Of a stretch of DNA of 64,000 nucleotides, positions 27,559 through 38,099 are shown piece after piece (the first letter of the stretch is position 1; each line of letters opens with the position of its first letter). A program made the position numbers and the translations under genes. The stretch is from Sipunculus nudus (Eukaryota; Annelida; Sipuncula; Golfingiida; Sipunculidae): assembly GCA_026874595.1 (NCBI GenBank), contig CM049308.1, forward strand, positions 13,102,001 to 13,166,000, in the 5' to 3' direction. The notes beneath the pieces were generated by a model, which was given only the letters and a program-made list of their open reading frames with translations, was not told the origin of the DNA and made no database searches.

Positions 27559-30468
27559 TTATTGTTGATTTTGTCCTTCTAGAATGTAATCTAGAGGGGA
27601 CTTTATTTTTATATTGTTTTTTGGTTGTGTGTAATCGTGTTGATATTTAAGTAGTTTTATTGTGTCCAGTTCTTTTATTCTTTCATAGGAGTTTGTTGCT
27701 TGTTCTTTTAAATATTCAGTGATTTTGGGGGTGTTTGTTTTTTCTCTTAATTCGTCTGTTTTTCTTAGTTTGTGTGTTCTGAGAATGGCTCTCAGTGCTT
27801 TATTTTGTGTGATTTCTAGTTTATTTAACATTGTTTTTCCTGCGCCTAGGAACGCAATGGACCCATATGTGCCTATAGGGCGGATCCATTGTTTGTACAG
27901 GTAGCTTGCCGTTTCTATTTTCGGTCCGTCATGTTTGTAGCACAGAGCTTTTAGAATATTTACTCTGTTCCACATTCTTTGGATTATATTTTCGATGTGT
28001 GGTTTCCAGGTGGCTCTTGAGTCGAATGTTACACCTAGAAATTTTGCCTCTTTGTGTTCTTTGAGGTCCTCTCCTAATAATTCTAGGGGCTCGAAATATT
28101 TGGGTTTTTTAGCTTTTGTGAATAAAACAGTTTGTGTTTTTGAGGGGTTTAAGCGGACTCTCCAGTCGTCGCACCAATCTTCTATTCTTTGTAATTGGGC
28201 CTGTACTTTATTTCTGGAGTATTTTGGGTTCGTGTCGGTCGACCAGATGGCGATGTCGTCAGCGTATTGTGATACGCATAGTTGTTGTCCTGATTTGGGG
28301 ATGTCATTTACATACATTATGTATAGTAGAGGGCTGAGAACAGAGCCCTGGGGGGTCCCTGCTTTAAGAGTTATTTCCTGTGATAGGGTCCCTTTAACTT
28401 TTACTCTAAGTGTCCTGTTGTGTAAAAAGGATGAAATTAGTCTGATTATTTTATTTGGTAGATGGGATTTCATTATTTTGTATCTGATTCCGTCGGACCA
28501 TACGGAGTCAAAAGCCTTTTCCACATCGAGGAATGTGGCCAGGGTATATTGACTCCGTTTAAAACCTGTGGTTATTGATTGGCTAAGTCGGAGGATGTGG
28601 TCGGTGGTGGATCTGCCCGCTCTGAACCCGGACTGATCTTGGTTAAAATATGGGCCCCCCAATTCGGGAGGTCGGTTGTCCAAAAACGTGGTTATTCTAT
28701 TTTTTAGGATTTTTTCAAATAATTTTCCTATGCAGGGGAGTAAGCTGATAGGTCTGAAATTTGTTGGTTTGTCTTGTGTTTTGCCGGGTTTTGGAATCAT
28801 TGTGACTACGGCTTTTTTCCAATCGTCTGGGAAGTATCCCCAGTTAATGCAAAGTGTGTATAATTTCGCTATTCTTTCTAAACAGGTGTCGGGGAGTTTT
28901 TTTAATATTACGTAGTTAATGTTGTCTTCGCCTGGGGCTGATTTTCCCTTGGCTGTTTTAAGTGCGCGTTTTATTTCAATTAGCGCAACGGGCCTGACTG
29001 CGGGATCATTATCATCTGTTTCATTTATTTGTGTTTGTAATGGTTTGAATAAAGTCGGGTTGTTTTCTATAGTTTCAGTTACTGTATCATAGAGTTCCTC
29101 ATTAAAATCTTCATCTTCTGGTGTTGTGTGTATTTTTTCCAGTGTGTTCGCGAATAAATCTGCTTTGCTTTGTGGGGTTTCGGCTGCTGAGCCGTCGGGT
29201 TTTAACAGCGGTTGGGATTGCCCTGTGCTGGGATTTGTTCTTGTGTTTGAATATTGTTTGAATTTATTCCAAAATTGTTTTGTGTTTGTTTTATCATCTA
29301 AGCTATTTATGTAGTCTGTCCATTGTGTGCGTTTTTGTTCTAGGATAGCTTTTTGTGTTAGTTTATTTATTCTGTTATATAAATGGTTCGCTTCGGCCGT
29401 GCGGGCCCGTTTTTGATAATTTCGGACTCGGCGACGCAGTTTTACAAGTTCCCTGATTCTGGGCGTGAAGTGCCACCAATTTCTATTTTTATTTATTTTT
29501 TCGGGCGCTACTATATTAACAGCTTCGGTGATGGACTGGGTCATCTCGTATGTCAAGTTATCGATCTGGAGGTGGGTAATAACATCCGCCTCGTCAGGAT
29601 CGGTCATTTTTTCGTCCGTGTATTTTTGGAATTTTTCCCAGTCTGCGTTTTTCAGGTCTCTGAATTTTTTTGGGGGCGCGACCTGTGGTGCCCAGTTTAT
29701 ATCTAAATGGATTGGGAGATGATCTGAACCTATATCCTCTCCCACATAGTATTCAGAACTTAAAGCTAATTCTGGCGTGGCTAGAGCGAGGTCTAGTATG
29801 TTCCACGCTCCGTTTGCGGTGTTAAAGTAAGTCGGGTTTTCGTCATTTAATAGTATTAAATTACCGTCTGAGAGTTCATTCATTAATATTCTCCCAGACT
29901 CGTTTGTGTATCGCGCTCCGTAATTTTCATGAGGGGCGTTCAGGTCTCCGAGGATTATGTAATTTTTGCTGTTATTTCTGATTTTTTGGAATATTTGCGG
30001 TTGTAATTTGTTTTGTGGCGGATTGTAATAAACTATTATATCTAGGGGGGAGGTTGTGTTTTGTTCGTTGTTTATGCGCACGGAGAGAGCTTCTGCTTTA
30101 AAATGCCCGAACCATTTGTTTATAGTATAGTTTAGTTGTCTGTCTATACAAATGGCCGTGCCCCCTCCGGCTCCTGTTTTTCTGTCTGCTCTGATTAAGT
30201 CATAGGGTCCCATCGAGAAATGGGTGCCTGGTTTGAGTTTTGTTTCTGTTATCAGAGCAATTTGTATGTTGTTTCTTGTTAAATAATTTAATAAACTTTG
30301 TTTTTTGGTGGTGAGACTGTTTGTGTTAATGTGAATGATCTTGAGTTTGTCGTTTGGGGTGTTAGTTGGGGGGCTAGTGTTATCTATATTATTATTTACA
30401 ATATTGAATGCTATTTTTTTGGGTTGTTTCAGCGGGATAAGGCAGGAAATTCCTGTCTGTAAAGACTG
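27559..30468 (-). CDS. Family B ORF2, endonuclease/reverse transcriptase (B2, no AUG at its start)
   Basis: The open frame starts after a TAA at 30469-30471 and overlaps the end of ORF1 by 40 bases in the -1 frame. It has no ATG until 30213, which lies inside the endonuclease core, so translation must begin by frameshift, reinitiation or a non-AUG codon. Numbered from that ATG: 'GDLN' 89-92, 'SDH' 163-165, 'FLDVEKAFD' 561-569, 'YADD' 650-653; total 884, with about 85 further residues upstream. The order endonuclease then reverse transcriptase without RNase H is that of the Jockey group. All catalytic residues I can recognise are present. Confidence 0.92.
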   Translation of the reverse strand, partial: QSLQTGISCLIPLKQPKKIAFNIVNNNIDNTSPPTNTPNDKLKIIHINTNSLTTKKQSLLNYLTRNNIQIALITETKLKPGTHFSMGPYDLIRADRKTGAGGGTAICIDRQLNYTINKWFGHFKAEALSVRINNEQNTTSPLDIIVYYNPPQNKLQPQIFQKIRNNSKNYIILGDLNAPHENYGARYTNESGRILMNELSDGNLILLNDENPTYFNTANGAWNILDLALATPELALSSEYYVGEDIGSDHLPIHLDINWAPQVAPPKKFRDLKNADWEKFQKYTDEKMTDPDEADVITHLQIDNLTYEMTQSITEAVNIVAPEKINKNRNWWHFTPRIRELVKLRRRVRNYQKRARTAEANHLYNRINKLTQKAILEQKRTQWTDYINSLDDKTNTKQFWNKFKQYSNTRTNPSTGQSQPLLKPDGSAAETPQSKADLFANTLEKIHTTPEDEDFNEELYDTVTETIENNPTLFKPLQTQINETDDNDPAVRPVALIEIKRALKTAKGKSAPGEDNINYVILKKLPDTCLERIAKLYTLCINWGYFPDDWKKAVVTMIPKPGKTQDKPTNFRPISLLPCIGKLFEKILKNRITTFLDNRPPELGGPYFNQDQSGFRAGRSTTDHILRLSQSITTGFKRSQYTLATFLDVEKAFDSVWSDGIRYKIMKSHLPNKIIRLISSFLHNRTLRVKVKGTLSQEITLKAGTPQGSVLSPLLYIMYVNDIPKSGQQLCVSQYADDIAIWSTDTNPKYSRNKVQAQLQRIEDWCDDWRVRLNPSKTQTVLFTKAKKPKYFEPLELLGEDLKEHKEAKFLGVTFDSRATWKPHIENIIQRMWNRVNILKALCYKHDGPKIETASYLYKQWIRPIGTYGSIAFLGAGKTMLNKLEITQNKALRAILRTHKLRKTDELREKTNTPKITEYLKEQATNSYERIKELDTIKLLKYQHDYTQPKNNIKIKSPLDYILEGQNQQ

Positions 30469-32171
30469 TTATTTTGTTTAGTTTTCATTATATTTGCTTC
30501 AACAGTGCGTGGATGCACTGTGAAGTGGTAGGCTTGTCGGTGTCCTACTGCTAGGATATTGCAGATTTCTGCTAGTGATTTTTCGGGCAGTAATTCTGTC
30601 ATAGCGAAGGCCAAGTAGGTTAAGTTTTTTGTTGCTTGTATTTCCCTGTTATTTTCCTGTGTGTTTATTTGTGGTGTGTTTTTTATTGTGTTGTTACCCC
30701 ATGCAGGGCGGCTTGGGGCTGGGGCGGGGAGGAGTGGGATTTTGTTTGTTTTTTCTTTGTTAAGTTTTTCGTTTATTCTGTAGTCCGAATTTGCCTTTTT
30801 GTAAATGGGACAGGACTTGTAGCTGGCTATATGCTGCCCATTGCAGTTTGCGCATTTTGCGCTCTGTTTTGATTTGTCGCAGTCTTTTAGTGTGTGTCCT
30901 TGTGTGCCACAACGGAGACACCGGGGCTGTAAGTTACATTTTTTTGCTGAGTGGCCAAATCTTTGGCAATTGTAGCACTGAGCTACTTCACTCAACTCTT
31001 GGTATTCAGTCATTTTGTATGTTTTGTGTCCTAGTCTGATGTTTGTTTGTTGTGCTGTTTTGTATTGTTGGGTGGTTGCAAAAGTAAGTTTTATAACTTT
31101 ACTTTTGCCTAGTCTGTGTGCTTCTGTTACTCCTAGGGCTGTGAGTTCTTCGGTGATTTGTTGTGCGGTCGTTTCGTCTGGGATTCCTTTAATGACTCCC
31201 TTTGTTTGTTTTTTGGTGTTTGTCTTGTTGATCAGTTTGTTTGTTGTAGTTTTTGTTACTTGTAGTGCTGGGAGAGTGTCCATGTTGGTGTCATCTGTTG
31301 TGTTTTGATTTCCGTTGGTCGGTTGTGGGTTTGTGTTTTGTTTGTTTGGTTGCTGTTGGGTGTATGGGGAGGTCGATTTTTTTGGTTTTTTGTTTGATTT
31401 TGGTGGTTGTGTGGGACTTGTGGTGTCGTTTGTGGGTGACATTTTCCTTTTTGGTGATGCTGTGGGTTTTGTGCTATTTGTTAACATTTGAACTTGAGTT
31501 TGGATGGGTGTTGTGTCCGCTAGTTTGAGTTGTCTTCTCGCTGATGGGTTTGTGTATGCGGGTTTCCTGTTTGTTGTGTTTAAATCCCTATCAAGGGTTT
31601 GTAGTGCTGCTTCACAGCTTTGTAGTTTTGGTGTGTTTGTGGTTTGTTTTTCGTCTGTCGGGTGATATGTTTTGTTTTGTTTTGGTTGTTCTTGAGTTGT
31701 TTTTTTGTCCAGATTTTTTTTGTTGATTTTGTCCATGTTTTGTGGGTCAGTGTTTTGTTCAGGGTTTTGGGGTTTTTCTGTGTTGTTGGTGCTAACCTGC
31801 TGTGGTTGATTTGTCACTGGAGTGTTTTCTGATTTGTTTTTGTTTTGTTCACTAATGATTTTTCTCATCTCTTTTATTTCATTAGTCATGTGCCTGATTA
31901 AGTCTCTCTGTTCGGCTAATTCTTGTTTTTGTGTGGCGATAGTCTCCCTTAGGAGATCTATCAGTGATTGTGTATTTTCCTCGACATTTTGTGTTTTTTT
32001 GTTTTCTTTGTGTGTTTGGTTTTCAGCTTGTTTTTTCTTGGGGTCTTTCTTTAGTTTTGGTTTTGTTGTATCCTGTTTTGTCATTTTTCCTTTGTTTACT
32101 TTGGCCCTACATGTATCCATAAAATCCACTGCTGGGATCATTGTTGGTTTAGTTCCAGTGCGGGCGGCCAT
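30429..32171 (-). CDS. Family B ORF1, Gag-like zinc-knuckle protein (B2, intact)
   Basis: Reference B ORF1, 580 residues. 1-30 conserved with D. About 68-110 coiled coil ('LIDLLRETIATQKQELAEQ'), a likely multimerisation segment. 120-320 low-complexity Gln/Asn/Thr/Pro. 322-395 an RRM-like segment ('GVIKGIPDETTAQQI'). Knuckles CX2CX4HX4C at 399-412 and 418-431, CX2CX3HX6C at 440-454. The C-terminal 'LAEICNILAVGHRQAYHF' is not recognised. Expected to bind element RNA and possibly partner RNAs from N and C. The stop overlaps the ORF2 open frame. Confidence 0.93.
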   Translation of the reverse strand: MAARTGTKPTMIPAVDFMDTCRAKVNKGKMTKQDTTKPKLKKDPKKKQAENQTHKENKKTQNVEENTQSLIDLLRETIATQKQELAEQRDLIRHMTNEIKEMRKIISEQNKNKSENTPVTNQPQQVSTNNTEKPQNPEQNTDPQNMDKINKKNLDKKTTQEQPKQNKTYHPTDEKQTTNTPKLQSCEAALQTLDRDLNTTNRKPAYTNPSARRQLKLADTTPIQTQVQMLTNSTKPTASPKRKMSPTNDTTSPTQPPKSNKKPKKSTSPYTQQQPNKQNTNPQPTNGNQNTTDDTNMDTLPALQVTKTTTNKLINKTNTKKQTKGVIKGIPDETTAQQITEELTALGVTEAHRLGKSKVIKLTFATTQQYKTAQQTNIRLGHKTYKMTEYQELSEVAQCYNCQRFGHSAKKCNLQPRCLRCGTQGHTLKDCDKSKQSAKCANCNGQHIASYKSCPIYKKANSDYRINEKLNKEKTNKIPLLPAPAPSRPAWGNNTIKNTPQINTQENNREIQATKNLTYLAFAMTELLPEKSLAEICNILAVGHRQAYHFTVHPRTVEANIMKTKQNNSLYRQEFPALSR

Positions 32172-33286
32172 ATTGCTAGTAGCAGATTGGCCCCCGCTTT
32201 TGTTTGTGATTTATTTTAATCCTAATTAGGTGTTTATGAGTTTAGTAGCGTTAGCGTCACTTACTTGTTTCTGGTCTCAGAGTGCATGCGCGTATGTAAT
32301 TTCACTTACTTTACTGTGTTTGTGTATGTCTATCTTGTTTCTGTGTCTTGAATCTGTATTTGGCGTCTGTATCTTGTTTTGATCTTGTAGTCTTTGTCTT
32401 TAAGTTGTTGTTTCTCTATGTGTTGTTGATGATACTTGTTAGTCCTAAGAAGGACTGTTTGGGTGGCGCCGGCCGGCCCAGTCAGACTTAACACAATGTG
32501 TAAGTTTCACTGACTGAGCTAACACGGTGCTAATTGGAGATGGTCTGGTGATCTTCTTAATTAGTGTCAGGTATCACAAAGGATGCTGGAGGCTGGTGGC
32601 TGGAGAGTCTCACTGGCACGTCCGCACGGTACGGTGGTCCATCCATCCATAACCGTTACACCGCTCAGGCAATAACTAGGGTTTCTACGCCGCAGTTTTG
32701 CCTCTTCGGGTCCCCCTCATTCTGCACTGAGGTCGCCAGAACTGACACGCCAGCTAGCCAGCTAGGTCCGGCCCGCCCTCGCCAACCGTCAACCACCGAG
32801 GAATCCCCCAGGTGTTCCGGGAGCCTGAGCCTCGCAACCTGCCAGTAATGTCCGAGCGCTACCGGCCTGCCCCTGGACTATTCGCAGTCCCGTCATGAGC
32901 CTTGTCCCTTTCGACCAGGTACAGCTCTCGTTCGATCGGAGCCTTCTCGGGAGCCTTCTCGGGAGCCTTCTCTGGTGCTTTTGCCATCATGTCTTGAGCC
33001 TTGTCCCTGCTGGTCCTGACCGGACCCCCGGTTATTTTGACGTCTTGGAGCCTTGTCCCTGATCCTTTCGGGATCCCCGTAACTTTTTCCACCAAACGGC
33101 TGGCTCTACAGGGCCAGGTTCCATACTGCCGGCAACAGGCTGGCCTACTCTTCTATCGAAAAACAGTATGGGGTCTTTTACGTGCCCGTCCCCTTCTGGA
33201 CACGGGACCGCCATTTAACGTCCTCATCCGATGGACGACCCGTGTTTGTCTTTTGCAGGCGGGCGCTGCGGTGCCCCGGAGCCTTT

Positions 33287-36076
33287 CTACCCTTCCCCCA
33301 CTTTCTCTAGTGGGGTGATAATACTGGGTTTCCGTCTGCCACTGATCTTTTGCCAGTCGAGCCACATTTTGAGGTCTTTATAAAACTTCTCTTGCTTCAC
33401 CTTTTCGACATAGCCTTTGCTCAACCTTAGTATGTGGTCGCTCACATACTCTATATCTGCCTTCTCGTGAAGCACAGATATCCGCGTGCGGGGCGGGAGT
33501 CTCAAGGCCGTCCTTAAGGCTCTGTTTTGAAGCCGTTGAAGTTTTTTAATGTGGTGCTCTTTGGCGGTGATCAGGGCTATGCAGCCGTAAGTCATAACCG
33601 GTCTGATCCAGGCTTTATAAAGGTATATCAAACTTTGGGTAGACATGCCTCCTGATCCTGCTTTTAGCACTCTTAAGCAGTTGAGTCTCGCTTTGACCCT
33701 CTGTTCGATATCCTCTATATGAGCCGCCCATGTGAGTCTCTTATCAACCGTCAGACCCAGAAATTTTATCTGGTCTGTGAATTGAATTGGTTCCCCGGCC
33801 AATTTCAGTTCTGGCGCTTTGCCGGCCTTACTGCCTTTCAGGTGCCTACCGAATTTGCAAGCCTGCGTTTTTGTCGCATTGACTCTTACTCGCCATTTGG
33901 CGCACCACTTTGTCACCTCGTCTAGACCGGCCTGTAACCTGGGTACTGCCCTCTTGCTATGTGTCCATAGCGCAGTGTCGTCCGCAAATTGGCTCGTCGC
34001 CCCCGTGCGGACCCCTCCTTTCTCGGACAGGCTAGGCATGTCGTTGACGAATATGACATAGAGCAGCGGGCTGAGAGCTGAGCCCTGCGGTGTGCCTGCG
34101 GCGGGTTCGATCTCATGCGACTTAGCGTCACCTACTCTGACCCATAGCTTCCTGTCACTTAGGAAGGACGAGAGGAGCCTCACAATGCGAGTCGGTAGTT
34201 TTGCCTGCGTTGCGATCTTATACCTTAGACCATCCCGCCATACTGCGTCGAAGGCTTTCTCGACGTCTAGGAATACACCTATAGTATCATTAGATCGCTG
34301 CAGGCATTGTCCCACCGACTGAGTCAACCTGAACAGTTGGTCATTTGTCGACCTGCCCTTACGGAACCCGCTCTGATTCGGGTTAAAGAATTTTGCTTCC
34401 TCCAAGTGACCACTGATCCTGCCAGCCAGTATTCGTTCCAGCACTTTGCCCAGAATTGGCAGTAGGCTGATGGGTCGGTAGCTTTTCGGCAGCGAGTGAT
34501 CCTTTCCCGGCTTCGGGATCATGATCACGTTCGCTCTTTTCCATGCCCTTGGGAAGTACCCCAGTTTCAGACACGCGTTGAACACAGATGTGAGCGCTTC
34601 CAGCCCTTCCTCCGGTAGGTTAATCAGCACTTCCCTGGTGAGGCCGTCCTCCCCCGGGGCTTTTCTGCTTTTGAGTTTTTTCAGCTTCCTGCTGACTTCC
34701 GCTTTTGAGATCGCTCTCAGTAGCGGCTCGTCCTCTGCTGTCTGAGCGTAGCAGCTCTCTACCCTTGCCAGAGGCGAGTATAACTCGTTTGCACCTTGTC
34801 TTACGTGCCGATCAACCTCCTCCTGTGTTTGGTCGTCGAACTGGGGTCCCGTCGGGACCTTGTGTATGTTCCGGAGCGTCTCCGCGAACAAATTTGCCTT
34901 GTCCTTTTCCGTACTAGCCACCGTTCCCATCGGGCCTGTGAGGTCTGTAGTTCCGACCGATGGTTTGTTCATCGAGCCCGTGTATTGGCGGACCTGTCGC
35001 CAAAATTCGCCCACTGATATTCTGTGGTCCATACCGCTCGTGAACTTGTACCATTCCGCCTTTTTCTGGGCTTTTATTGCATTTTTCACCTCCCGACTAA
35101 TAGCATTGTATTGGGATTTTAACTCCTCTGTTCGGAGTTGGATCTGAAGCCTTCTGATCCTCCTTCTTTCCCTTACAAGTGCTTTAATCGTTGGGGTGAA
35201 TGACCACCAGTTACGGTTTTTCCTTTCCACCATCGGACACGCTCGGTCCAGGCAATCTCGCATTTCAGAGGTCAGTTTGTCGACTAGGGTGTCGATTCCT
35301 TCTGGGGTCGATGGTTCAGCGATACCTCGGAGCCTGTCTGCCAATTCATTTTTAAAGAGCCTCCAGTTTGCCTTTCTCCAAGGCCTCACCATTTTGGGTG
35401 GCTTTCTGTTCGCTCTCCAATCGAGCTCTAAATGAATTGGCATGTGATCGCTGCCTATATCTTCCCCTACATGAAATTTACTGACCAGACCTACCTCGGG
35501 CGATACGATTGCCAGATCGAGTATGTTCGTTCCACCGGTCGTGGGGTTCACCCTGGTCGGGCTCCCATCGTTCATTATCACCATACCGTACCGATCTATG
35601 CAATCCATCAGTGCTTTCCCGTTCAGATTAGAGGATCTGCTGCCATACGAGGTGTGTGGGGCATTTAGGTCCCCTAACACCACGTAGTGGCTGCTGTTCC
35701 TCTTAATCTTGTCAAAGAGTTGTGCCCTGGGCCGTGACTGTGGCGGGTTGTAATATACTATTACATCGATTGCCGGGTCGCCGCTGTGGACAGGTTCAAC
35801 TCTAACCGTTAGAGCTTCTATGTCCATCCTTCCTAGCCAGTTTGTTTGGCGGTATACTAGGTTCTCTTTGATCAAGAGAGCCACTCCGCCTCCCATATTA
35901 CCGTCTGGCCGTCCCCTGTGTAGCAGGTTATAGCCGGTGAAGGAAACGTTTCTGGTCAGCTTAGACTCGCTGATAGCCATGATATCTACGGAATGCCTGT
36001 GGATATAGTTGAGTATCTCTAACCTCCTTCCATACAGGCCATTCACGTTTGCGTGGCATAGTTTGAGCTTAACCAT
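33287..36076 (-). CDS. Family A ORF2, endonuclease/reverse transcriptase (A4)
   Basis: Intact 929-codon frame from the ATG at 36076 with the same protein as A1 and A2. Scattered silent changes, such as one in the region of 35490, distinguish the copy. All catalytic motifs are kept. Confidence 0.95.
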   Translation of the reverse strand: MVKLKLCHANVNGLYGRRLEILNYIHRHSVDIMAISESKLTRNVSFTGYNLLHRGRPDGNMGGGVALLIKENLVYRQTNWLGRMDIEALTVRVEPVHSGDPAIDVIVYYNPPQSRPRAQLFDKIKRNSSHYVVLGDLNAPHTSYGSRSSNLNGKALMDCIDRYGMVIMNDGSPTRVNPTTGGTNILDLAIVSPEVGLVSKFHVGEDIGSDHMPIHLELDWRANRKPPKMVRPWRKANWRLFKNELADRLRGIAEPSTPEGIDTLVDKLTSEMRDCLDRACPMVERKNRNWWSFTPTIKALVRERRRIRRLQIQLRTEELKSQYNAISREVKNAIKAQKKAEWYKFTSGMDHRISVGEFWRQVRQYTGSMNKPSVGTTDLTGPMGTVASTEKDKANLFAETLRNIHKVPTGPQFDDQTQEEVDRHVRQGANELYSPLARVESCYAQTAEDEPLLRAISKAEVSRKLKKLKSRKAPGEDGLTREVLINLPEEGLEALTSVFNACLKLGYFPRAWKRANVIMIPKPGKDHSLPKSYRPISLLPILGKVLERILAGRISGHLEEAKFFNPNQSGFRKGRSTNDQLFRLTQSVGQCLQRSNDTIGVFLDVEKAFDAVWRDGLRYKIATQAKLPTRIVRLLSSFLSDRKLWVRVGDAKSHEIEPAAGTPQGSALSPLLYVIFVNDMPSLSEKGGVRTGATSQFADDTALWTHSKRAVPRLQAGLDEVTKWCAKWRVRVNATKTQACKFGRHLKGSKAGKAPELKLAGEPIQFTDQIKFLGLTVDKRLTWAAHIEDIEQRVKARLNCLRVLKAGSGGMSTQSLIYLYKAWIRPVMTYGCIALITAKEHHIKKLQRLQNRALRTALRLPPRTRISVLHEKADIEYVSDHILRLSKGYVEKVKQEKFYKDLKMWLDWQKISGRRKPSIITPLEKVGEG

Positions 36077-38099
36077 GACGTCCCCCCACCGACTTCTTAA
36101 AACCGTTGCTACCGGCCTTTTTGGATTTGGGCTGCCTATAGCTGCCCTTATCCTTTTTGGATGATGCGTTACTGGCTGGTACCGATCGAACTCTCGGCTC
36201 CTCACGGTCCTTTTCCGTTCCTCTGTCCGACAGCGCCGTCCACGACAATTCTAGGCCTAGGTGCCTAGTAGCCGACTTCTTCACCACTGTTACGGCCCGT
36301 TCTCTGGGCTCATTGACTTTCGCCAGCTTCAGCGTTTCTGTGATCACTTCACAGAGAAACTTTATCAGTTTCTCTGGGTTGATCTCTAGCATAGCCTGGC
36401 TTTCAGCCACGGCTTGCTCCTCCGCCGGAGCTACCCCCTTTTCCGTTACATTGCGGTTTTTGGCCGCGGCCCGCCCTCCGGCAAGCCTGGTGGACGTGCT
36501 ACCGCTAGCCACGACCTGCCCCCTTTCGGGAGCGGGAGCCTTCTGGGTCCTTACAGCCTCTGAGGCCGTGGGTCCCCGGGAGCCTCTGGTGATTTTGGCG
36601 TAGGTCACGCCAGTCTGGTGGGCTTTGCCTTTCCTGCCTTCCGCGCTCTTGCTGGTCGGCTTCCCTTCAGTGCCGTGTTTAGCCGTTGTCGGCCTCTGCC
36701 GGGCACCTTTGAAGGCTGTACAGCCCCTGTACATCGCCCTGTGGTCGCCCCCGCAGTTTGCACATTTTGGCTTGCTCTTGTCGGCTGCCCTTCGACAATC
36801 TTTGGCATAGTGGCCTGCCTCGCCACAGTGCCTGCACCTGCCAGCCTTAGTGCATACTTTGGCCGTGTGCCCGAACTGGTAGCAGTTCAGGCACTGGATC
36901 GGCTCTACGGCCTTCCGGAAAGCCTCGCAGCGTATACGCTCGCTCCCGTACCTGAACCCGTGCTCGAGTGCCCTCGTAGCGCTCTCGCTCTGCTGAAAGT
37001 GCACGAGCACCTTCCACACCGGCTTTTTTCCGTGCCTGAGCCGCACGACCTCTTTGGCTTTTAAGCCCTGTTCATTTAACTCCGCCATGATCTCCTCTGT
37101 TGAGATATGCGGGCTCATTCCTCTGGCCACCACCGATGTTTGTTGGGTGCCCTCTGGTTTGGCTTGCTTGTTGCCCCGTGCAAGCTCCACCACTACCTTG
37201 GGCCCCGCCTTGATCAGTGGGCGCCAGTCGGGCCTGGCTTCCCTTGCTGTTTCGGGGAGCGTGACCACCATTACTCCCCTGTCGAACTTTGTCTTACAGG
37301 CGGAGGTGCCCGTGCACTCCGTCACCAGCCTGTTCATTTTTCTACTGTTCTGCCTGAGGGCTGCCGGTAAGCCCCTGACCCAGTACCGAGCCAAGCCCTC
37401 TTTCTCCTGGTCGGCCACCTCACCTTCCGGCTGGCCGTTCTCCGTGCTCCCTGTCCGTACAGGCGAGCTTCGGGTCGGAGTTCCGTCCGCTGCTTGATTA
37501 ACCCGGGTCCCCGGTTTGGTGGGCGACCCGCTATCACCTGAGCGGACTGGATTAGAGGGCGTCGATCTCTCGATCGAGCTTGGGGACAGTGTCCTGAGAA
37601 CCGTCGGCCACTCAGGCGATCCCACGTCTATGATTGGAGACCCCGACCGTTCGGGCGTCCCCGCCTTGTCCGGCCCCGGGACCTCCGGGGTGACCACTCC
37701 CGGGGTCTGCGGGGTTACCACTACCCTGTATGAATCGTTGCCCCTCTCCGGGGAGTCATCGAATAGCTCGAAACTGGCGTCCCCTGTCGGGGTGGCCGGT
37801 ACCGAGCTCGGGGAACCCAGCGTAGAGCTTGGCGAGTTCGATGCCCCTTGCATCGCTCCCTCGCCTGCTGGGCTCTGTGAGGCCGAACCCTTGTTCGCGC
37901 CTCGACCCTCCATCTCGGTCCGCACGTCCGCCGCCTGCGCTCTACCGATGCTCTCCGTGATGAGCCCCGTAATCATCTGGAGGGCGTCAGGCCCGTGCCT
38001 TGCTGCCTGCTGCAGCCCACCTGTGATCTGGGTGAGACCCGGGATCACTTCTCTTTCCCTCTGAGAAAGCACCAACAGCCTGGTAAGTGCTTCCGCCAT
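36069..38099 (-). CDS. Family A ORF1, Gag-like zinc-knuckle protein (A4)
   Basis: 676 residues, complete. One replacement compared with A2, A5 and A6: Val for Ala in 'EPRVRSVPA' near the C-terminus, outside the RNA-binding region. Knuckles and RRM-like segment unchanged. Confidence 0.94.
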   Translation of the reverse strand: MAEALTRLLVLSQREREVIPGLTQITGGLQQAARHGPDALQMITGLITESIGRAQAADVRTEMEGRGANKGSASQSPAGEGAMQGASNSPSSTLGSPSSVPATPTGDASFELFDDSPERGNDSYRVVVTPQTPGVVTPEVPGPDKAGTPERSGSPIIDVGSPEWPTVLRTLSPSSIERSTPSNPVRSGDSGSPTKPGTRVNQAADGTPTRSSPVRTGSTENGQPEGEVADQEKEGLARYWVRGLPAALRQNSRKMNRLVTECTGTSACKTKFDRGVMVVTLPETAREARPDWRPLIKAGPKVVVELARGNKQAKPEGTQQTSVVARGMSPHISTEEIMAELNEQGLKAKEVVRLRHGKKPVWKVLVHFQQSESATRALEHGFRYGSERIRCEAFRKAVEPIQCLNCYQFGHTAKVCTKAGRCRHCGEAGHYAKDCRRAADKSKPKCANCGGDHRAMYRGCTAFKGARQRPTTAKHGTEGKPTSKSAEGRKGKAHQTGVTYAKITRGSRGPTASEAVRTQKAPAPERGQVVASGSTSTRLAGGRAAAKNRNVTEKGVAPAEEQAVAESQAMLEINPEKLIKFLCEVITETLKLAKVNEPRERAVTVVKKSATRHLGLELSWTALSDRGTEKDREEPRVRSVPASNASSKKDKGSYRQPKSKKAGSNGFKKSVGGRHG

